Assembly: GCA_016712105.1 (NCBI GenBank)
Contig: JADJRU010000004.1
Coordinates: forward strand, 124,001-188,000
Source: Ahniella sp.
GTDB lineage: Bacteria; Pseudomonadota; Gammaproteobacteria; Xanthomonadales; Ahniellaceae
Length of the DNA: 64,000 nucleotides
Direction: 5' to 3'
In this document: positions 21,301 through 31,640 of the stretch, in pieces
Numbering within the stretch: position 1 is the stretch's first letter
Layout: each line of letters opens with the position of its first letter
Translations under genes and position numbers: made by a program
The notes under the pieces: generated by a model
Database searches by the model: none
The model's input: the letters and a program-made list of their open reading frames with translations, nothing else
Told to the model about the DNA's origin: nothing

Positions 21301-21860
21301 CGCAGCACGCCGACGAGTTGCGTGAACGCACCCAGAGCTGGGGCCAATACACCAAGCCCCAGGACTATCTGGACAGCTTCAGCCACTTCGTGCGCGCACA
21401 GCTCAACCAGTCGGCCGCCATCGCCACCGTGGTGAACCGCCCGCGCGACCTCACGCGCGAGCAGCTCAAAGAAGTTCGCCTGTTGCTCGATGGTGCCGGC
21501 TACTCCGAGGCCAACCTCAAGGCCGCTTGGCGCAAGCAGAGCAACCAGGACATTGCCGCTGGCGTCATCGCCTACATCCGCCGGGCCGCACTGGGCGAGG
21601 CGCTGCTGCCGTTTGATCAGCGCGTAGCCCGCGCCATGCAGCGCCTGTTCGCCCAGCGTGCCTGGACACCGCTGCAGCGCAAGTGGCTAGATCGACTGGC
21701 CAAACAACTAACCCACGAAATCGTCATCGACCATAGCTTCGTCAACACCGCGTTTGCCAACGACGGCGGTGCCAAGCAGTTAGATAAGCTGCTTGGAGGC
21801 CAGCTCGAACAAGTGATGAACACCCTAGCCGACGGCCTGTGGCCCCAAGCCGCCGCCTGA
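18353..21860 (+). CDS. hsdR: Type I restriction enzyme, R (motor/nuclease) subunit, several frameshifts
   Basis: About 1168 residues if joined, normal for HsdR. The N-terminal DUF4145-like segment begins MAHDISGRARNFGFLAEHAP. A glutamine-rich coiled coil follows (about 18800-19050). The nuclease domain has SADYVLFAGLSPMAAVEAKR, the D...ExK catalytic signature. The SF2 translocase has Walker A ATGTGKTRT (about 19755), VDEAHRG (about 20070), LTATPAR (about 20208) and IGRATRR (about 20818). The last 250 residues match the EcoEI-type R C-terminal region. The frame changes near 18570, 19195, 19475 and 19645, while the last 2200 bases are open. It is the first gene of the hsdR-M-S operon and would cut unmodified DNA after ATP-driven translocation. 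Confidence 0.92.
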
Positions 21861-21908
21861 CCATCGGCCCCAAGCTCCACCATCGCGCACGACACAAGAA
21901 GACCAAAC

Positions 21909-23366
21909 ATGACCACCCAAGATATCGTCCAGAAGCTCTGGAACCTCTGCGACGTCTTGCGTGACGACGGCATCAACTACAGCGACTACGTGACCGAGCT
22001 GGTCTTGCTGCTGTTTATCAAAATGGAGCACGAGAACACCGAAAGCGGCTTGCTGCAGAACCACAAGCTGCCGCCTTATGCACGCTGGCCTGAGCTGCGA
22101 GACAAGAGCGGCCTGAACCTGCTGCGCCACTACCGCGAAACGCTGCTGAAGCTTTCCACCAGCGACGACAAACTGATTGCCGCCATCTACGCCGACGCAC
22201 AGACCAGCCTGAAAGAGCCGCGGCATCTGGAACAACTGGTGAAGAGCTTGGACGGTATTGACTGGTTCAGCGCCCGGCAGGACGGCCTGGGCGACCTGTA
22301 TGAAGGCTTGCTGGAAAAGAACGCCAGCGAAACCAAGAGCGGCGCCGGCCAGTACTTCACGCCACGCCCGCTGATCGATGCCATCGTCAAGGTGATCCGG
22401 CCCCAGCCCGGTGAAACCGTGCAAGACCCGGCTGCAGGGACCGCCGGCTTCTTGATCGCAGCCGACCGGTACATCAAAGACCAGACAAACGATCTGTACA
22501 ACCTTCCCGAGCGGCAGATCAAGTTCCAGCGCAACCAGGCCTTCCTGGGCATGGAACTGGTACCCGGCACGCGGCGCTTGGCGCTGATGAACTGCCTGCT
22601 TCACGGCATGGAAGGTGACGACGAAGGCGTGGTGCACGTGGGCAACACGCTGGGCAGTGCCGGCAGCGCGCTGCCCAAAAGCCACATCATCCTGAGCAAC
22701 CCGCCTTTCGGCACCGCAAAAGGTGGCGGGGGTCCCACGCGCGACGACCTGACCTTTGCAACTGGCAACAAGCAGTTGGCCTTTCTGCAGCACATCGTGC
22801 GCCACCTGCGCGACGGAGGCCGCGCGGCCGTGGTCCTGCCCGACAACGTGCTGTTCGAGGGTGGTGTAGGCGCTGAGATTCGCCGCGACCTGATGGACAA
22901 GTGCAGGCTGCACACGCTGCTGCGCCTGCCCACAGGCATCTTCTACGCCCAGGGCGTCAAGACCAATGTGCTGTTCTTCGAAAAGATCACCCAGGGTGCG
23001 ACCACCAGCACGCAGCAGGTGTGGGTATACGACATGCGAGCCAACGCGCCTAAGTGTGACAAACTCACACCGCTGACCGACGCGCACTTTGCCGACTTCA
23101 TCGCCGCCTACGGCGAGGAGGCTAACGGCAAAGGTCAGCGTCAGGATCAGGGCGAACAAGGCCGCTGGCGTTGCTTCAGCCGCGAATGGATTGCCAAGGA
23201 GAAGGGCGACAACCTGGACATCGCGTGGCTGAAGGATGCCAGCGCGGAGGATGCGGCGGACTTGCCGGAGCCGGCGGTGTTGGCGCGGGCGCTCGTAGAG
23301 GAACTGAACGCAGCGTTGGCCGACTTGGAGGGGATATTGGCGGAGTTGGTGGAGGCGGTCGAATGA
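21909..23366 (+). CDS. hsdM: Type I modification methylase, M subunit (N6-adenine)
   Basis: 485 residues, intact. It transfers methyl from S-adenosylmethionine to adenine N6 in the site chosen by HsdS. The N-terminal helical HsdM domain (DIVQKLWNLCDVLRDDGINY) is followed by the methylase core: SAM-binding motif I DPAAGTAGFLIA (about residue 173) and catalytic motif IV ILSNPPFGTA (about 264). GAGQYFTPRPLIDAIV before motif I is typical of the family. It starts 48 bases after hsdR, and its TGA overlaps the ATG of hsdS. The C-terminus is rich in Glu/Leu/Ala and probably helical for contact with HsdS. Confidence 0.95.
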   Translation: MTTQDIVQKLWNLCDVLRDDGINYSDYVTELVLLLFIKMEHENTESGLLQNHKLPPYARWPELRDKSGLNLLRHYRETLLKLSTSDDKLIAAIYADAQTSLKEPRHLEQLVKSLDGIDWFSARQDGLGDLYEGLLEKNASETKSGAGQYFTPRPLIDAIVKVIRPQPGETVQDPAAGTAGFLIAADRYIKDQTNDLYNLPERQIKFQRNQAFLGMELVPGTRRLALMNCLLHGMEGDDEGVVHVGNTLGSAGSALPKSHIILSNPPFGTAKGGGGPTRDDLTFATGNKQLAFLQHIVRHLRDGGRAAVVLPDNVLFEGGVGAEIRRDLMDKCRLHTLLRLPTGIFYAQGVKTNVLFFEKITQGATTSTQQVWVYDMRANAPKCDKLTPLTDAHFADFIAAYGEEANGKGQRQDQGEQGRWRCFSREWIAKEKGDNLDIAWLKDASAEDAADLPEPAVLARALVEELNAALADLEGILAELVEAVE

Positions 23367-24691
23367 GTCCACTACCGAAAGGTTGGTCTGTCTCGACGAT
23401 TCCCGAACTGTGTGACGTTCTGGACTCACTGCGCGTGCCGATCAATTCGGACGAACGCAACCAACGTATTGCCGAAGCGGAGCGGGTATCGCTCGTGCCG
23501 TACTTCGGTGCTACTGGTCAAGTCGGCTGGATTGATACGCACCTCTTTGATGAGGACCTGGTATTGCTCGGCGAGGATGGCGTCCCGTTTCTCGATCCAG
23601 CAAAGCCGAAGGCATACAGGGTTAGTGGTAAGTCCTGGGTTAACAACCATGCCCACGTACTGCGTGTGCGTGATGAATTCGTTGACTGGCGTTTCCTCGC
23701 AGCTCAGCTAAACGCGATTGACTACACCAGCTTTGTCAGCGGCAGCACACGCCTTAAGCTCACACAAGGGGCGATGAACAGATTGCCCATTCGCGTAGCT
23801 CCGAGGTCTGAACAAGAACGCATCGCCGACAAACTCGAAACCGTCCTCACACATGTGGATGCCGTCCTCACCCGCCTGGCCCGCATCGCCCCCCTCCTCA
23901 AACGCTTCCGCCAGTCTGTCCTTGCCGCCGCCACCTCGGGAAGATTGACGCACGATTGGAGAAGCAACGAAGCGCCGGAGTGGAGTGAACTGCGCTTTTC
24001 GGACGCTGTGCTGGAGTCTTCTACCGGTCTTGTCCGCTCAGCAACAGATCAAGCCCCAATGCGCGAAGGTTTGACTCCGTACCTGAAGATGAATTCAATT
24101 GAAGAGGTGTGGGGTTATCATTGCAAGGACCTACCCGGAGTTCACTGTTCTACAGAGGAATTCGACCGCTTCGAACTGGCACATGGGGACTGGCTATTCA
24201 ATACGCGGAACAGTGTCGAGCTCGTTGGCAAGTCATGCGTTTGGAATGGCCCGGCGGGTGTCGTCTTCAACAACAACTTGCTGCGGGTTCGGTTCAAGGC
24301 GGCCATTAACCCCAATTGGGTGGAGATATACTTTCGTTCCCCAATTGGGCGCAACCTTCTCAATGCTGTTAAGTCTGCGACGACAAGTGTTGCAGCTATC
24401 TACCAGCGCTCTCTGATGGAATTACCATTGAAGTTGCCGCCAGAGAGAGAACAGACCGAGATCGTCCGGCGGGTTGAAACCCTATTGGCGTTTGCCGACC
24501 GACTCGATGGCCGTCTGCAGACAGCGCAGACTGTTGCTGGGCGCCTGGCCCCGGCCCTTCTGGCAAAGGCCTTCCGCGGTGAGTTGGTGCCGCAAGACCC
24601 GAACGACGAACCGGCGAGCGAGTTGCTACGCCGGCTGCAGCCAGATCAACCTGCGCGCAAGTCCACCCGAGGTAGAAGGGCTGCCGCGTGA
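23363..24691 (+). CDS. hsdS: Type I restriction-modification specificity subunit
   Basis: 442 residues from ATG at 23363, which overlaps the hsdM stop (ATGA). The frame is open further upstream, but that part is antisense-like glycine/arginine noise. It has two target recognition domains, about residues 1-145 and 215-375, each followed by a conserved helical spacer: RSEQERIADKLETVLTHVDA then FRQSVLAAATSGRLT, and PEREQTEIVRRVETLLAFAD then LAPALLAKAFRGELVPQDPN. Two half-sites of different sequence are therefore expected, giving a bipartite recognition site. The bases recognised cannot be read from sequence. Its stop overlaps the start of the ATPase gene. Confidence 0.93.
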   Translation: MSPLPKGWSVSTIPELCDVLDSLRVPINSDERNQRIAEAERVSLVPYFGATGQVGWIDTHLFDEDLVLLGEDGVPFLDPAKPKAYRVSGKSWVNNHAHVLRVRDEFVDWRFLAAQLNAIDYTSFVSGSTRLKLTQGAMNRLPIRVAPRSEQERIADKLETVLTHVDAVLTRLARIAPLLKRFRQSVLAAATSGRLTHDWRSNEAPEWSELRFSDAVLESSTGLVRSATDQAPMREGLTPYLKMNSIEEVWGYHCKDLPGVHCSTEEFDRFELAHGDWLFNTRNSVELVGKSCVWNGPAGVVFNNNLLRVRFKAAINPNWVEIYFRSPIGRNLLNAVKSATTSVAAIYQRSLMELPLKLPPEREQTEIVRRVETLLAFADRLDGRLQTAQTVAGRLAPALLAKAFRGELVPQDPNDEPASELLRRLQPDQPARKSTRGRRAAA

Positions 24692-26361
24692 GACTGCTGT
24701 CGATCGAACTCTTCGGCGAATACAAGGGCTTGAAGAATCAAGCTTTCGACTTCTCTGCCGCTGACGGCGACGTTGTTGTACTTATTGGCATGAATGGCTC
24801 TGGCAAGTCACAGGTGATGGAACTCATTGCCGAGGTCTTCGCCTATTTGGAGCGCAAGCAGCGCTCCGACTTTCGGGTCAGGGAGCCCTTGGGGTATGAA
24901 TTCCGAGTCGAGTACCAGCTGGCTTCGTACCTCTTTCAGGGAAGCCGCCGCTATGTGATCGACTCGCGCGATGGACTCCAGGTTGAGATCCACAAATCGG
25001 CACTCGATCCTGCTGCTGATTCGCGGGGCCTGCCAGATACGTGGTATCCAGTCCAGGGCGTCACTGGTATGGACGACGTACTGCTGCCGCGACTCGTGGG
25101 ATACGCCTCCGGTCTCACCGCGAACCTGCAACGTCCCTTCATGAGGAATGCACTTCAGTTTCACGACGTGATCCGCGTGCGATCCAGGCTCAAAGAAGAG
25201 CTCGCCCGGCCAAATGTGGACGAACGCGCGACGATCGAGATTAACCGCAGATACCTGGCCCGACACCACGGGATATTTAGCGCTGAGAGTGACACTGACG
25301 GCTCCGAGCTGTTCCGCCTAAGGGAGGCCGACACCGTTGCACCCAGGAGTCTGTTCCTCGACTATGACTGCGCGGCCTTGCTCATCGCGCTCTTGGGCAT
25401 GTTGCCGGCTGGCGACCGCAACGCCATCTGGCGAGAAATTCCCTTTCGCCATCCATCGCGCGCCATCATTCGGTTCGATCTGCGAGGCCAAGCCACTGCC
25501 GGTGACAACGCCCGAGACATCCAACGGCTGATCGAGTTGGCTGGTCCCGACAGGCTGACGCCACTTTCGGCCAGGGCATCGGAGGAGCAGTTCGAACTCT
25601 TCCAGTTGGACTACCTTGCCGGCGACATCGAACTGGACTTCACCGACCCGCAGGTTATGGGGCGAATAGAGGGCAGCGCCCGCGGTCCGAGCCAGTGGTT
25701 CTCCGCGCTCTACAAGCTACAGCTCCTGGGTGTTGCTGCCTGGCCGGGCGACGTCAAGAAGTCGCTGCGGCGGGACAGCTTCCAGGGGCATGTGAAGAAG
25801 CCGCTGAAGGGGAAACTGCCGCTGTCAGTGCAAGCACTTTGGATGTCCGACGGACAAAGCCAGGCAGCGCTCGACGACCTGAGCGATGGTGAGGTTCAAC
25901 TCCTGCTCACGCTCGGCGCCGTGCGGTTGTTTGGCGACAACGAGACTCTGTTTCTCTATGACGAACCCGAGACCCATCTCAATCCAAGCTGGCGGACGCG
26001 CTTTCACTTGGACTACGAGCGGGCCAACGAGGCACATGGATCTGCACAGGCCCTGGTGTCATCGCACTCCCCGTTTCTGGTTTCGTCTCTGCCGCGCCAG
26101 GCGATTTTTCTATTCAAGAAGGTCAATCGGGTGACGTCGATTAACATGCCTGACAGCGAGACGTTCGGTGCCTCGTTCGAACTGCTGATCAAGAGGCACT
26201 TCGACTTGAAGGCGGCGATCTCCGAAACGGCCATCCAGGAGATCCGAGGGAAGTTGGCAGACAACAGCCTGAGCACGGGCGACAAGCTCGCCTGGCTGGA
26301 AGCATCGGTGGGCGACTCGGTCGAGCGCACGTACCTGATCAACAAACTGAGGGCCGAGTAA
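24688..26361 (+). CDS. Restriction-system-associated AAA/ABC-type ATPase
   Basis: 557 residues, intact, ATG overlapping the hsdS stop. Walker A is VLIGMNGSGKSQ (residues 32-43), the ABC-like signature LDDLSDGEVQLL (about 395), Walker B LFLYDEPETHLNP (about 421) and the H-loop VSSHSPFL (about 457). A long helical insert lies between Walker A and the signature. This is the RecF/OLD/SMC-like architecture of the family known as restriction system-associated AAA family ATPase, which is found beside type I systems. Coupling to an HNH gene recalls ATPase-plus-HNH defence pairs such as Septu (PtuA/PtuB), but sequence alone does not show the same mechanism. Confidence 0.88.
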   Translation: MRLLSIELFGEYKGLKNQAFDFSAADGDVVVLIGMNGSGKSQVMELIAEVFAYLERKQRSDFRVREPLGYEFRVEYQLASYLFQGSRRYVIDSRDGLQVEIHKSALDPAADSRGLPDTWYPVQGVTGMDDVLLPRLVGYASGLTANLQRPFMRNALQFHDVIRVRSRLKEELARPNVDERATIEINRRYLARHHGIFSAESDTDGSELFRLREADTVAPRSLFLDYDCAALLIALLGMLPAGDRNAIWREIPFRHPSRAIIRFDLRGQATAGDNARDIQRLIELAGPDRLTPLSARASEEQFELFQLDYLAGDIELDFTDPQVMGRIEGSARGPSQWFSALYKLQLLGVAAWPGDVKKSLRRDSFQGHVKKPLKGKLPLSVQALWMSDGQSQAALDDLSDGEVQLLLTLGAVRLFGDNETLFLYDEPETHLNPSWRTRFHLDYERANEAHGSAQALVSSHSPFLVSSLPRQAIFLFKKVNRVTSINMPDSETFGASFELLIKRHFDLKAAISETAIQEIRGKLADNSLSTGDKLAWLEASVGDSVERTYLINKLRAE

Positions 26362-27452
26362 TGCTGTTTGCCATCAGGCCGGCCCTGGAGCCGTCAAAAG
26401 GTGTTTGATGGTCTAAACCGATTGCTTCGAGAGGTGATGCTGGCTGCGCTGGAGGGGCGGGCTGTCAACCCGAATGTGCTGCCCGTGGGTTTGCACGCAG
26501 CCGTAGATGGCAATCAGGCGACCCGGGACGCCGTCACGAGATTGCGGGCGGCGCTGGGCGGGCTGGCCCAGGACGGAAGACCGCCCTGCGGGACGAACTC
26601 CTGCTCAACAGGGAGCCATGCAGTTTCTTGACCGATCGCGCTCTGCCGGTGCCGACCATCCCCACCTTGTCTTCTCCCACCTGAAGACGCTATCAGTTCA
26701 CCTTTACGAGCGGACCGCGAAGCTCGTCGGCGTGGAGGCGGCCTGCGGTGAGTGCATCGACGATCACTTCGCACGTTTTCGCGCCGCGGCAGAACCGGGA
26801 AGCGGCAACGTGTGCTGTGTCTGCGGCACGGATTACTTGGCGCAGATCCAGGCGGGCGTCGACGCCAACGAGCAATGGCGCGGTCCTTACGACCACTTGC
26901 TGGCGAAAGACGACTACCCGCTTTTTGGCGTCCATCCGGGGAACCTGCTGCCGATCTGCCATCCGTGCAACTCCCAGGCCAAGTTGGCGAAGGACTTGCT
27001 GCACAAGAAGAACGGCCTGCGCCGACTCAGCTTCTCGCCATGGACCGAGTCCGCCTTTGCCGGCGGAGATTCAGGTCACGATCGACGACACCGATGTTTT
27101 CCCGCGGGTTGTAGTCAAACTTCAAGGCGTCACTGCAGATCGGCAGGAGAAGCTGGACACCTGGAACGAGGTCTACAAGATCAAGGAACGGGTCGAAGGA
27201 GAGTTCCTTGCGCTGCGCGAGAAGGTCGGCGCGGACGTAGCAGCAGACAACGAAGCAGGCTTCTTGACGGGTCTCGAGCAGCAGGTGCGGTCCAAGGCTG
27301 CCGCTGCCAGGGTGAGTCCCTTCAACTACTGGCGCGCGCGGGTCTATCGCGCAGTGCAGGCCATGGACCACGCAAGCCGCGACGCGCTCCGCCTGGCAAT
27401 CCAGCAATCCGCTCCATCAGTCCAGGCAATGGAGGAACTGTTCTTCAACTGA
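26361..27452 (+). CDS. HNH-type nuclease partner of the ATPase, several frameshifts
   Basis: ATG at 26361 overlaps the TAA of the ATPase gene (TAATG). The first frame reads MLFAIRPALEPSKGV; helical sequence continues in the next frame (FDGLNRLLREVMLAALEGRA). A third frame carries the HNH zinc module: CCVCGTDY, then YDHLLAKDDYPLFGVHP, then NLLPICHPCNSQAKLAKDLL, with paired Cys for zinc and the His-Asn core. After about 27060 the sequence moves frame again (EIQVTIDDTDVFPRVVVKLQ) and ends in a helical tail (VQAMEELFFN). Joined, it is about 360 residues. It could also be two genes, a short helical protein followed by the HNH protein from MQFLDRS at about 26618. Confidence 0.7.
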
Positions 27453-27496
27453 GGACCCGATGTCTCGCCGCTGTACGTAGTGCTACCGTTTGGATC

Positions 27497-27531
27497 TGAG
27501 ATTTCTCACCTTTCAGTTCGGTAAGAAATCT
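27497..27531. terminator. Hairpin between convergent operons
   Basis: GATTTCTCACC and GGTAAGAAATC form an eleven-pair stem with one mismatch and a nine-base loop. It lies between the end of the HNH gene (plus) and the end of the large nuclease-like gene (minus). There is no long T tract, so bidirectional termination is only a suggestion from position. Confidence 0.4.
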
Positions 27532-27657
27532 TCACCATGAGTTGATGGTTGCGCTTTCTATTCCCCGATAAGGTCCGTCAATCGACTGCACCTGTCCCTA
27601 GTCGCTACCAGGCAAACTGCACTTTCCGACGCGGCACTTGCGTGAGGGGACCGACGA

Positions 27658-30600
27658 TCAACGTCGACTACGTCGGTCACGGCGCAATGCCATTGCTTTC
27701 AACACAGGAGCATCGACTACACCGTCGGGGATCATCGGATCTTCGTCGTCGAGCAATGCGACCATGTCGAAATCATTCTCGCCAATCTCCCAAGCTGGAC
27801 GGACGTCGACGGATCGCTTCACGAGCGCCAACTCGTAGAGAATCTCGGGCGTTTGCGTTTGGCCTGACGGAAGCCTACCGGGGACCAAGAAGAATGCTCG
27901 GAACTTTCCATACTCGCGAAGGAACGTGTTCAGGTTCTCGGGCGAATCCGGAGTCATGTGCAAGATCCGCGACACGGTGCTGACGATAACACCCGGGCGC
28001 AGATCCCGTGACAACCTGCCGATGTTGGGACCGACAACGACAGCATAGTGATGGGGATTGCGCTTGCTAACACCCGTGACTATCGCTACCCGAAGTGCGT
28101 CCTCTACGCCCTGTACGCCCCAGCGTGTTCGCCAATTGGAGAAAATCCGAGCGCCGGCGTCCAGGTCCCGGAACATCAAACTCATAATCGGTGGTCTCAT
28201 GAAGTCCGATCCGTAACACGCTCCACCCCAACCAGCTGCGTTCCACGTCGATACATCGATGGGGGAAACTACTCTGCGCTCGGAGTGCTTGCGCTGCGAG
28301 GTGTCCATCAGATCGTCAGGCTGGGGGGCGCTGCCGAACTTCAACGATTGCGCTAGCTTTCCATTTGCCCCAGGCAGGCTCTTCGGCCGCCAGTGCACAT
28401 CTCGCTTCACCTCCCAAAGGGAGTCGTCCTCGGAAATCCAATCCTGCAGTTTCACCTTCGGGTCGGATCCGAAAACGTTTCTACCCAGCACCAGCACATT
28501 CCCGAACAGTGCGGCGCGCGACAGACCACGCTCTTCGCCTGCCACCTTGCGAATCCAGGAATCAGGGTCTCGGATCGTGAACTGTCGGCAGGCAATCTTG
28601 AGGGAAGTTTCGACCAGAAATTCGGCGAACGCTTTGAGCGCTTCTTGATCTGCGAACTCGACACGCTCACCGATCCCGATTTCTGCATGCACGCCCGGTG
28701 TGTCGGACAGCCACTCGAATGTCGGGGCGGCGCTCAAGCCCTCGACTTTCCTGACACGGATCTGGGTGAGCTCGGTGTGCGCAAGCACATCGCGTTCGTC
28801 GCTGGTCGCCAAGAGGGCTTCCAGTGCACCCAAGAGCGATTCCGCAATCCCGATGGCTGTCGGCTCGTTCGGGCCACTGACGACAATCTCAGAACCGAGA
28901 ATCATCGAGCGCAATTCCATGACCGGGCTATCGCTGAGCATGGGCTGCGCAGGGAGGTCTTCACGCGCCGGCTGGTCGTGCCATTGTTCGAAGAACTTGA
29001 GCAGATCGACCGGCCCTTGTGGATCATCCGAAAATGCGTCCAATTGGATCTGCTCCTCGTGGCCGAGAGCGTAAAGAACGGCCAAGCGGGCCATCCCGAG
29101 GCCCAGCTTGGACAAAGGGTCCGGCAGACCCCGCACTTCTCCAAGACGATCAACCGGGAAGTTGAGAAAGTGGATACCCAGCACTGCGTCCAGCAGGCGG
29201 ACTTCATTCACATCAAGTGGCTTGGAAGCACCGAAGTGCCCGGCGCAGAAATGCCACCATGAATTCGCCTGCAGCACATGAGGAATACGACCGAGTTGCA
29301 CCTCGACCCACATCAATCGCTTCAGGCAGTGATTGACGACGTGCGGTAGCTCGCCCGACACTAGCAGCGCGTGAAAGCTCCGCTCGATAGCCGCCATGAG
29401 CTTGCTGCGGGCAGCCCAGAGTAGTCCGGCGCGCTCGAAGCCGTAGCTGCTCTCGATAAGAGTAAAGATCAGCTCTCGGCGATACTCATCCTTCGCGAAC
29501 AGTTCCTCGGCGCGGCCGAGCCAGCGAATAGCGTCGTACGGTTTGCCGTTGAGGAGCTTTTGGACACCTCGAGATCGAAACCCGTCACCTGCCTCGCCAT
29601 CGCTCACGCGTTGCCGCTGGATGTCGACGATCAGCGAGTACAATGTATCGAATTCGGGGGTGTCAACTTGGTCGCTGAGGCCACGAACCATTTTCGCGAG
29701 TCCCTCGAAGGGGAACTGCCCCAACTCACGAGACGCTTCGGCGATCGCGCCCAACTCTGCCCAGACGGGGGAAAGGTCAGGATCGCGATCCGCCATGGTA
29801 TCGGTCAGCTGAATGAAGGCCCTCAACATGCGAGCCAGCATCGCGTTGTTCGGTCGTGAGCCATCTGCCTGTAGGGTATCCAGCCTAGCGACGATAGCGA
29901 AGCGACGTTCGGACGCGCGATTTCTCTGGTGCAACCTGTTTCAAGCGCTCAGCACTCATCAGCAGCTGATACAGGGTGCACAGCCGCGCGAGATCCTCCG
30001 ACTCGTTGGAGTGCACTGAGAGTTGCTCGACGACGTCGTAGTGGGTAAGGAACTCTCCGACATCCTCGTACCACCAGAAAGCTGTCCAGGCGCGAAAGTA
30101 GGCCAAGCGCAACTGCTGTGAGGTCAGTCCCACGCCAACGGCGATGCGCTCCGCGGCGGAGAAGCGACCCTCAATCTCATACCTCTCGCGCTCTAGCGTC
30201 CGGGCCAGAATGGCTCCTCGGATGCAGTCTTCGACCAGCTGATACCGAGCGCCCTCGTAGCGCGCCGGATCGGCGATCTGCGCGTCCAACTGAAGCAATT
30301 CCTCCCTGCGCGCTGTGTCGAGCGATCCGAGCTTCACCGTCTCGACTGGCACATCTTCGATGTGTAGGGCACGCACGGCGAGATCTAGGTACCCCTTCTC
30401 GTAGACGAAATGGCTCAGCTGGTTTCTGTCAAAGATGTGGACGGGAATGCCTGCGCTCTTGGTGAGCGCGTCCTCCGTCTTCGCGCGCACTCGGTCGCTG
30501 ACCAGCTGGTTGGTGAAGAAGTAGATCCGGCTGTAAGGGCGCTGAGTACTCAAGATACTGGCGACGTCGGCCTTGAGTTTTGGCACCCACTTCTTCTTAG

Positions 30601-30979
30601 CACTGAATGCAAACGCCCAGCGCTCGGCGCCACCTGTCGGTTCCCCGAACCACCATCGCTCGGCGATCTCGCTCGCCACAGGGTAGTTCTCCGAATCTAC
30701 CTTACTATCCCCACCGCCTGTTGGACCCGTCTGAATCCGCAGGTTCGGACAGATTTCCCTTTCTGCGATTAGCCTGCAGAAGTGCTCGAACTGGTATTCC
30801 TCTTTGCGCGCAGTCAAGGTGTCGAGGAAATGATCAAACACGGGGCGCGGCAAGGCGCTACGGCCTATGACGGTCGAATCGGAGAATAGATCGGGATGGC
30901 GCGCTCGCATCAGCTCGCGCGGACTCGGCAGTGTCGGCCGGTCGTCTCCGGAGTTGGTAAACGCCTTCGAAGAACTCAT
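27658..30979 (-). CDS. Large protein with PD-(D/E)xK-like N-terminal domain, putative defence protein, one frameshift
   Basis: About 1106 residues if joined at about 29910, where the frame from 30979 ends (RLKQVAPEKSR) and the next begins (ASERRFAIVARLDTLQADGS). The N-terminal region shows a nuclease-like order: FEHFCRLIAE, then TGPTGGGDSKVDSE, then WAFAFSAKKKWVPKLKADV, then SRIYFFTNQLVSDR. This gives Glu, Asp and a final Lys spaced as in Mrr-type PD-(D/E)xK folds, with Ser in place of the usual acidic residue before the Lys. The remaining 800 residues are helical, scaffold-like and not recognised. It is convergent with the restriction operon and shares its island. I infer an anti-phage or DNA-processing role; the active site is unproven. 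Confidence 0.6.
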
Positions 30980-31060
30980 CGAGTAGACCTAGTCAAAGCA
31001 ATATCCACGCTCGAATCTATCGGCTCGCCCGACCACGTCAAGGCGAGTGCGGCATGACGC

Positions 31061-31497
31061 TTACGTTGCAGGCCGCCTTTCAAAACTCTGCAAAAGCCGC
31101 TGAGTCCACTTCACCAGTGCGTCGCTATCCGACCTGATGGAAGCACAGGCCGCGCGCAGCTTCGTGATTAAGGATCATGGCCTTAAGTCTGTGCGCTGCC
31201 CTACCCCCGACAACCATCACAAGTCGATCGCCTTGGATAATCCGCCCAACCCGCAATAAGAATCCATTATCAAGCTCGTAACAGATCCACGAAATCGAGT
31301 AAAAGTCGAATGTCTTAGCCCGAAGCCTTCAATACATTTATGGAAACCATCGTTGTTCACTGCACTCACCCCAAGCGAGAACGGATTGAACTGGAGTTTT
31401 AAGGCCCCTTGGGAGCCTGTCCATTCGTCGGAACCTACTCCCGGATTTTTTCGGCGTCAACTGGCCTTCGAATTCCGCGATCTCTTGGCTCGATCAT
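31061..31497 (-). CDS. Hypothetical gene readable only across several frames
   Basis: No single long frame, but protein-like pieces follow each other on the minus strand. The first is MIEPRDRGIRRPVDAEKIRE, then GALKLQFNPFSLGVSAVNND. Next come YSISWICYELDNGFLLRVGR and VMVVGGRAAHRLKAMILNHE. The last is LVKWTQRLLQSFERRPAT and stop at 31061. Each junction needs a one- or two-base shift. The locus would encode about 145 residues. No family recognised. It lies between the defence island and the first propeller gene. The alternative is chance readability of non-coding DNA. Confidence 0.3.
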
Positions 31498-31640
31498 TTT
31501 ACGTCGCGTTGTGAAACTCGCGTCGTCATGCGTGCCCGGTTTGAAACCCGTCTTCCCGCAGTCCCTGCCACATTTTTCAGGGATGCCACGATCGCCCTAC
31601 CCCCTAAGGTAAGGCAACCTGATCGTAAGGGATCTTCAAA

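Noticed and set aside
19512..21386. 624-codon minus-strand open frame opposite hsdR
   Set aside because: Antisense shadow: hsdR motifs on the plus strand fully explain it, and the product is a Val/Gln/His-rich low-complexity sequence with no domain.
21825..23429. 534-codon minus-strand frame opposite hsdM
   Set aside because: Shadow of a well-supported methylase gene with motifs I and IV in the plus frame.
17110..30979. Complete prophage or integrative element
   Set aside because: Only a dead integrase is present; there are no structural, replication or conjugation genes, and no duplicated attachment core was found.
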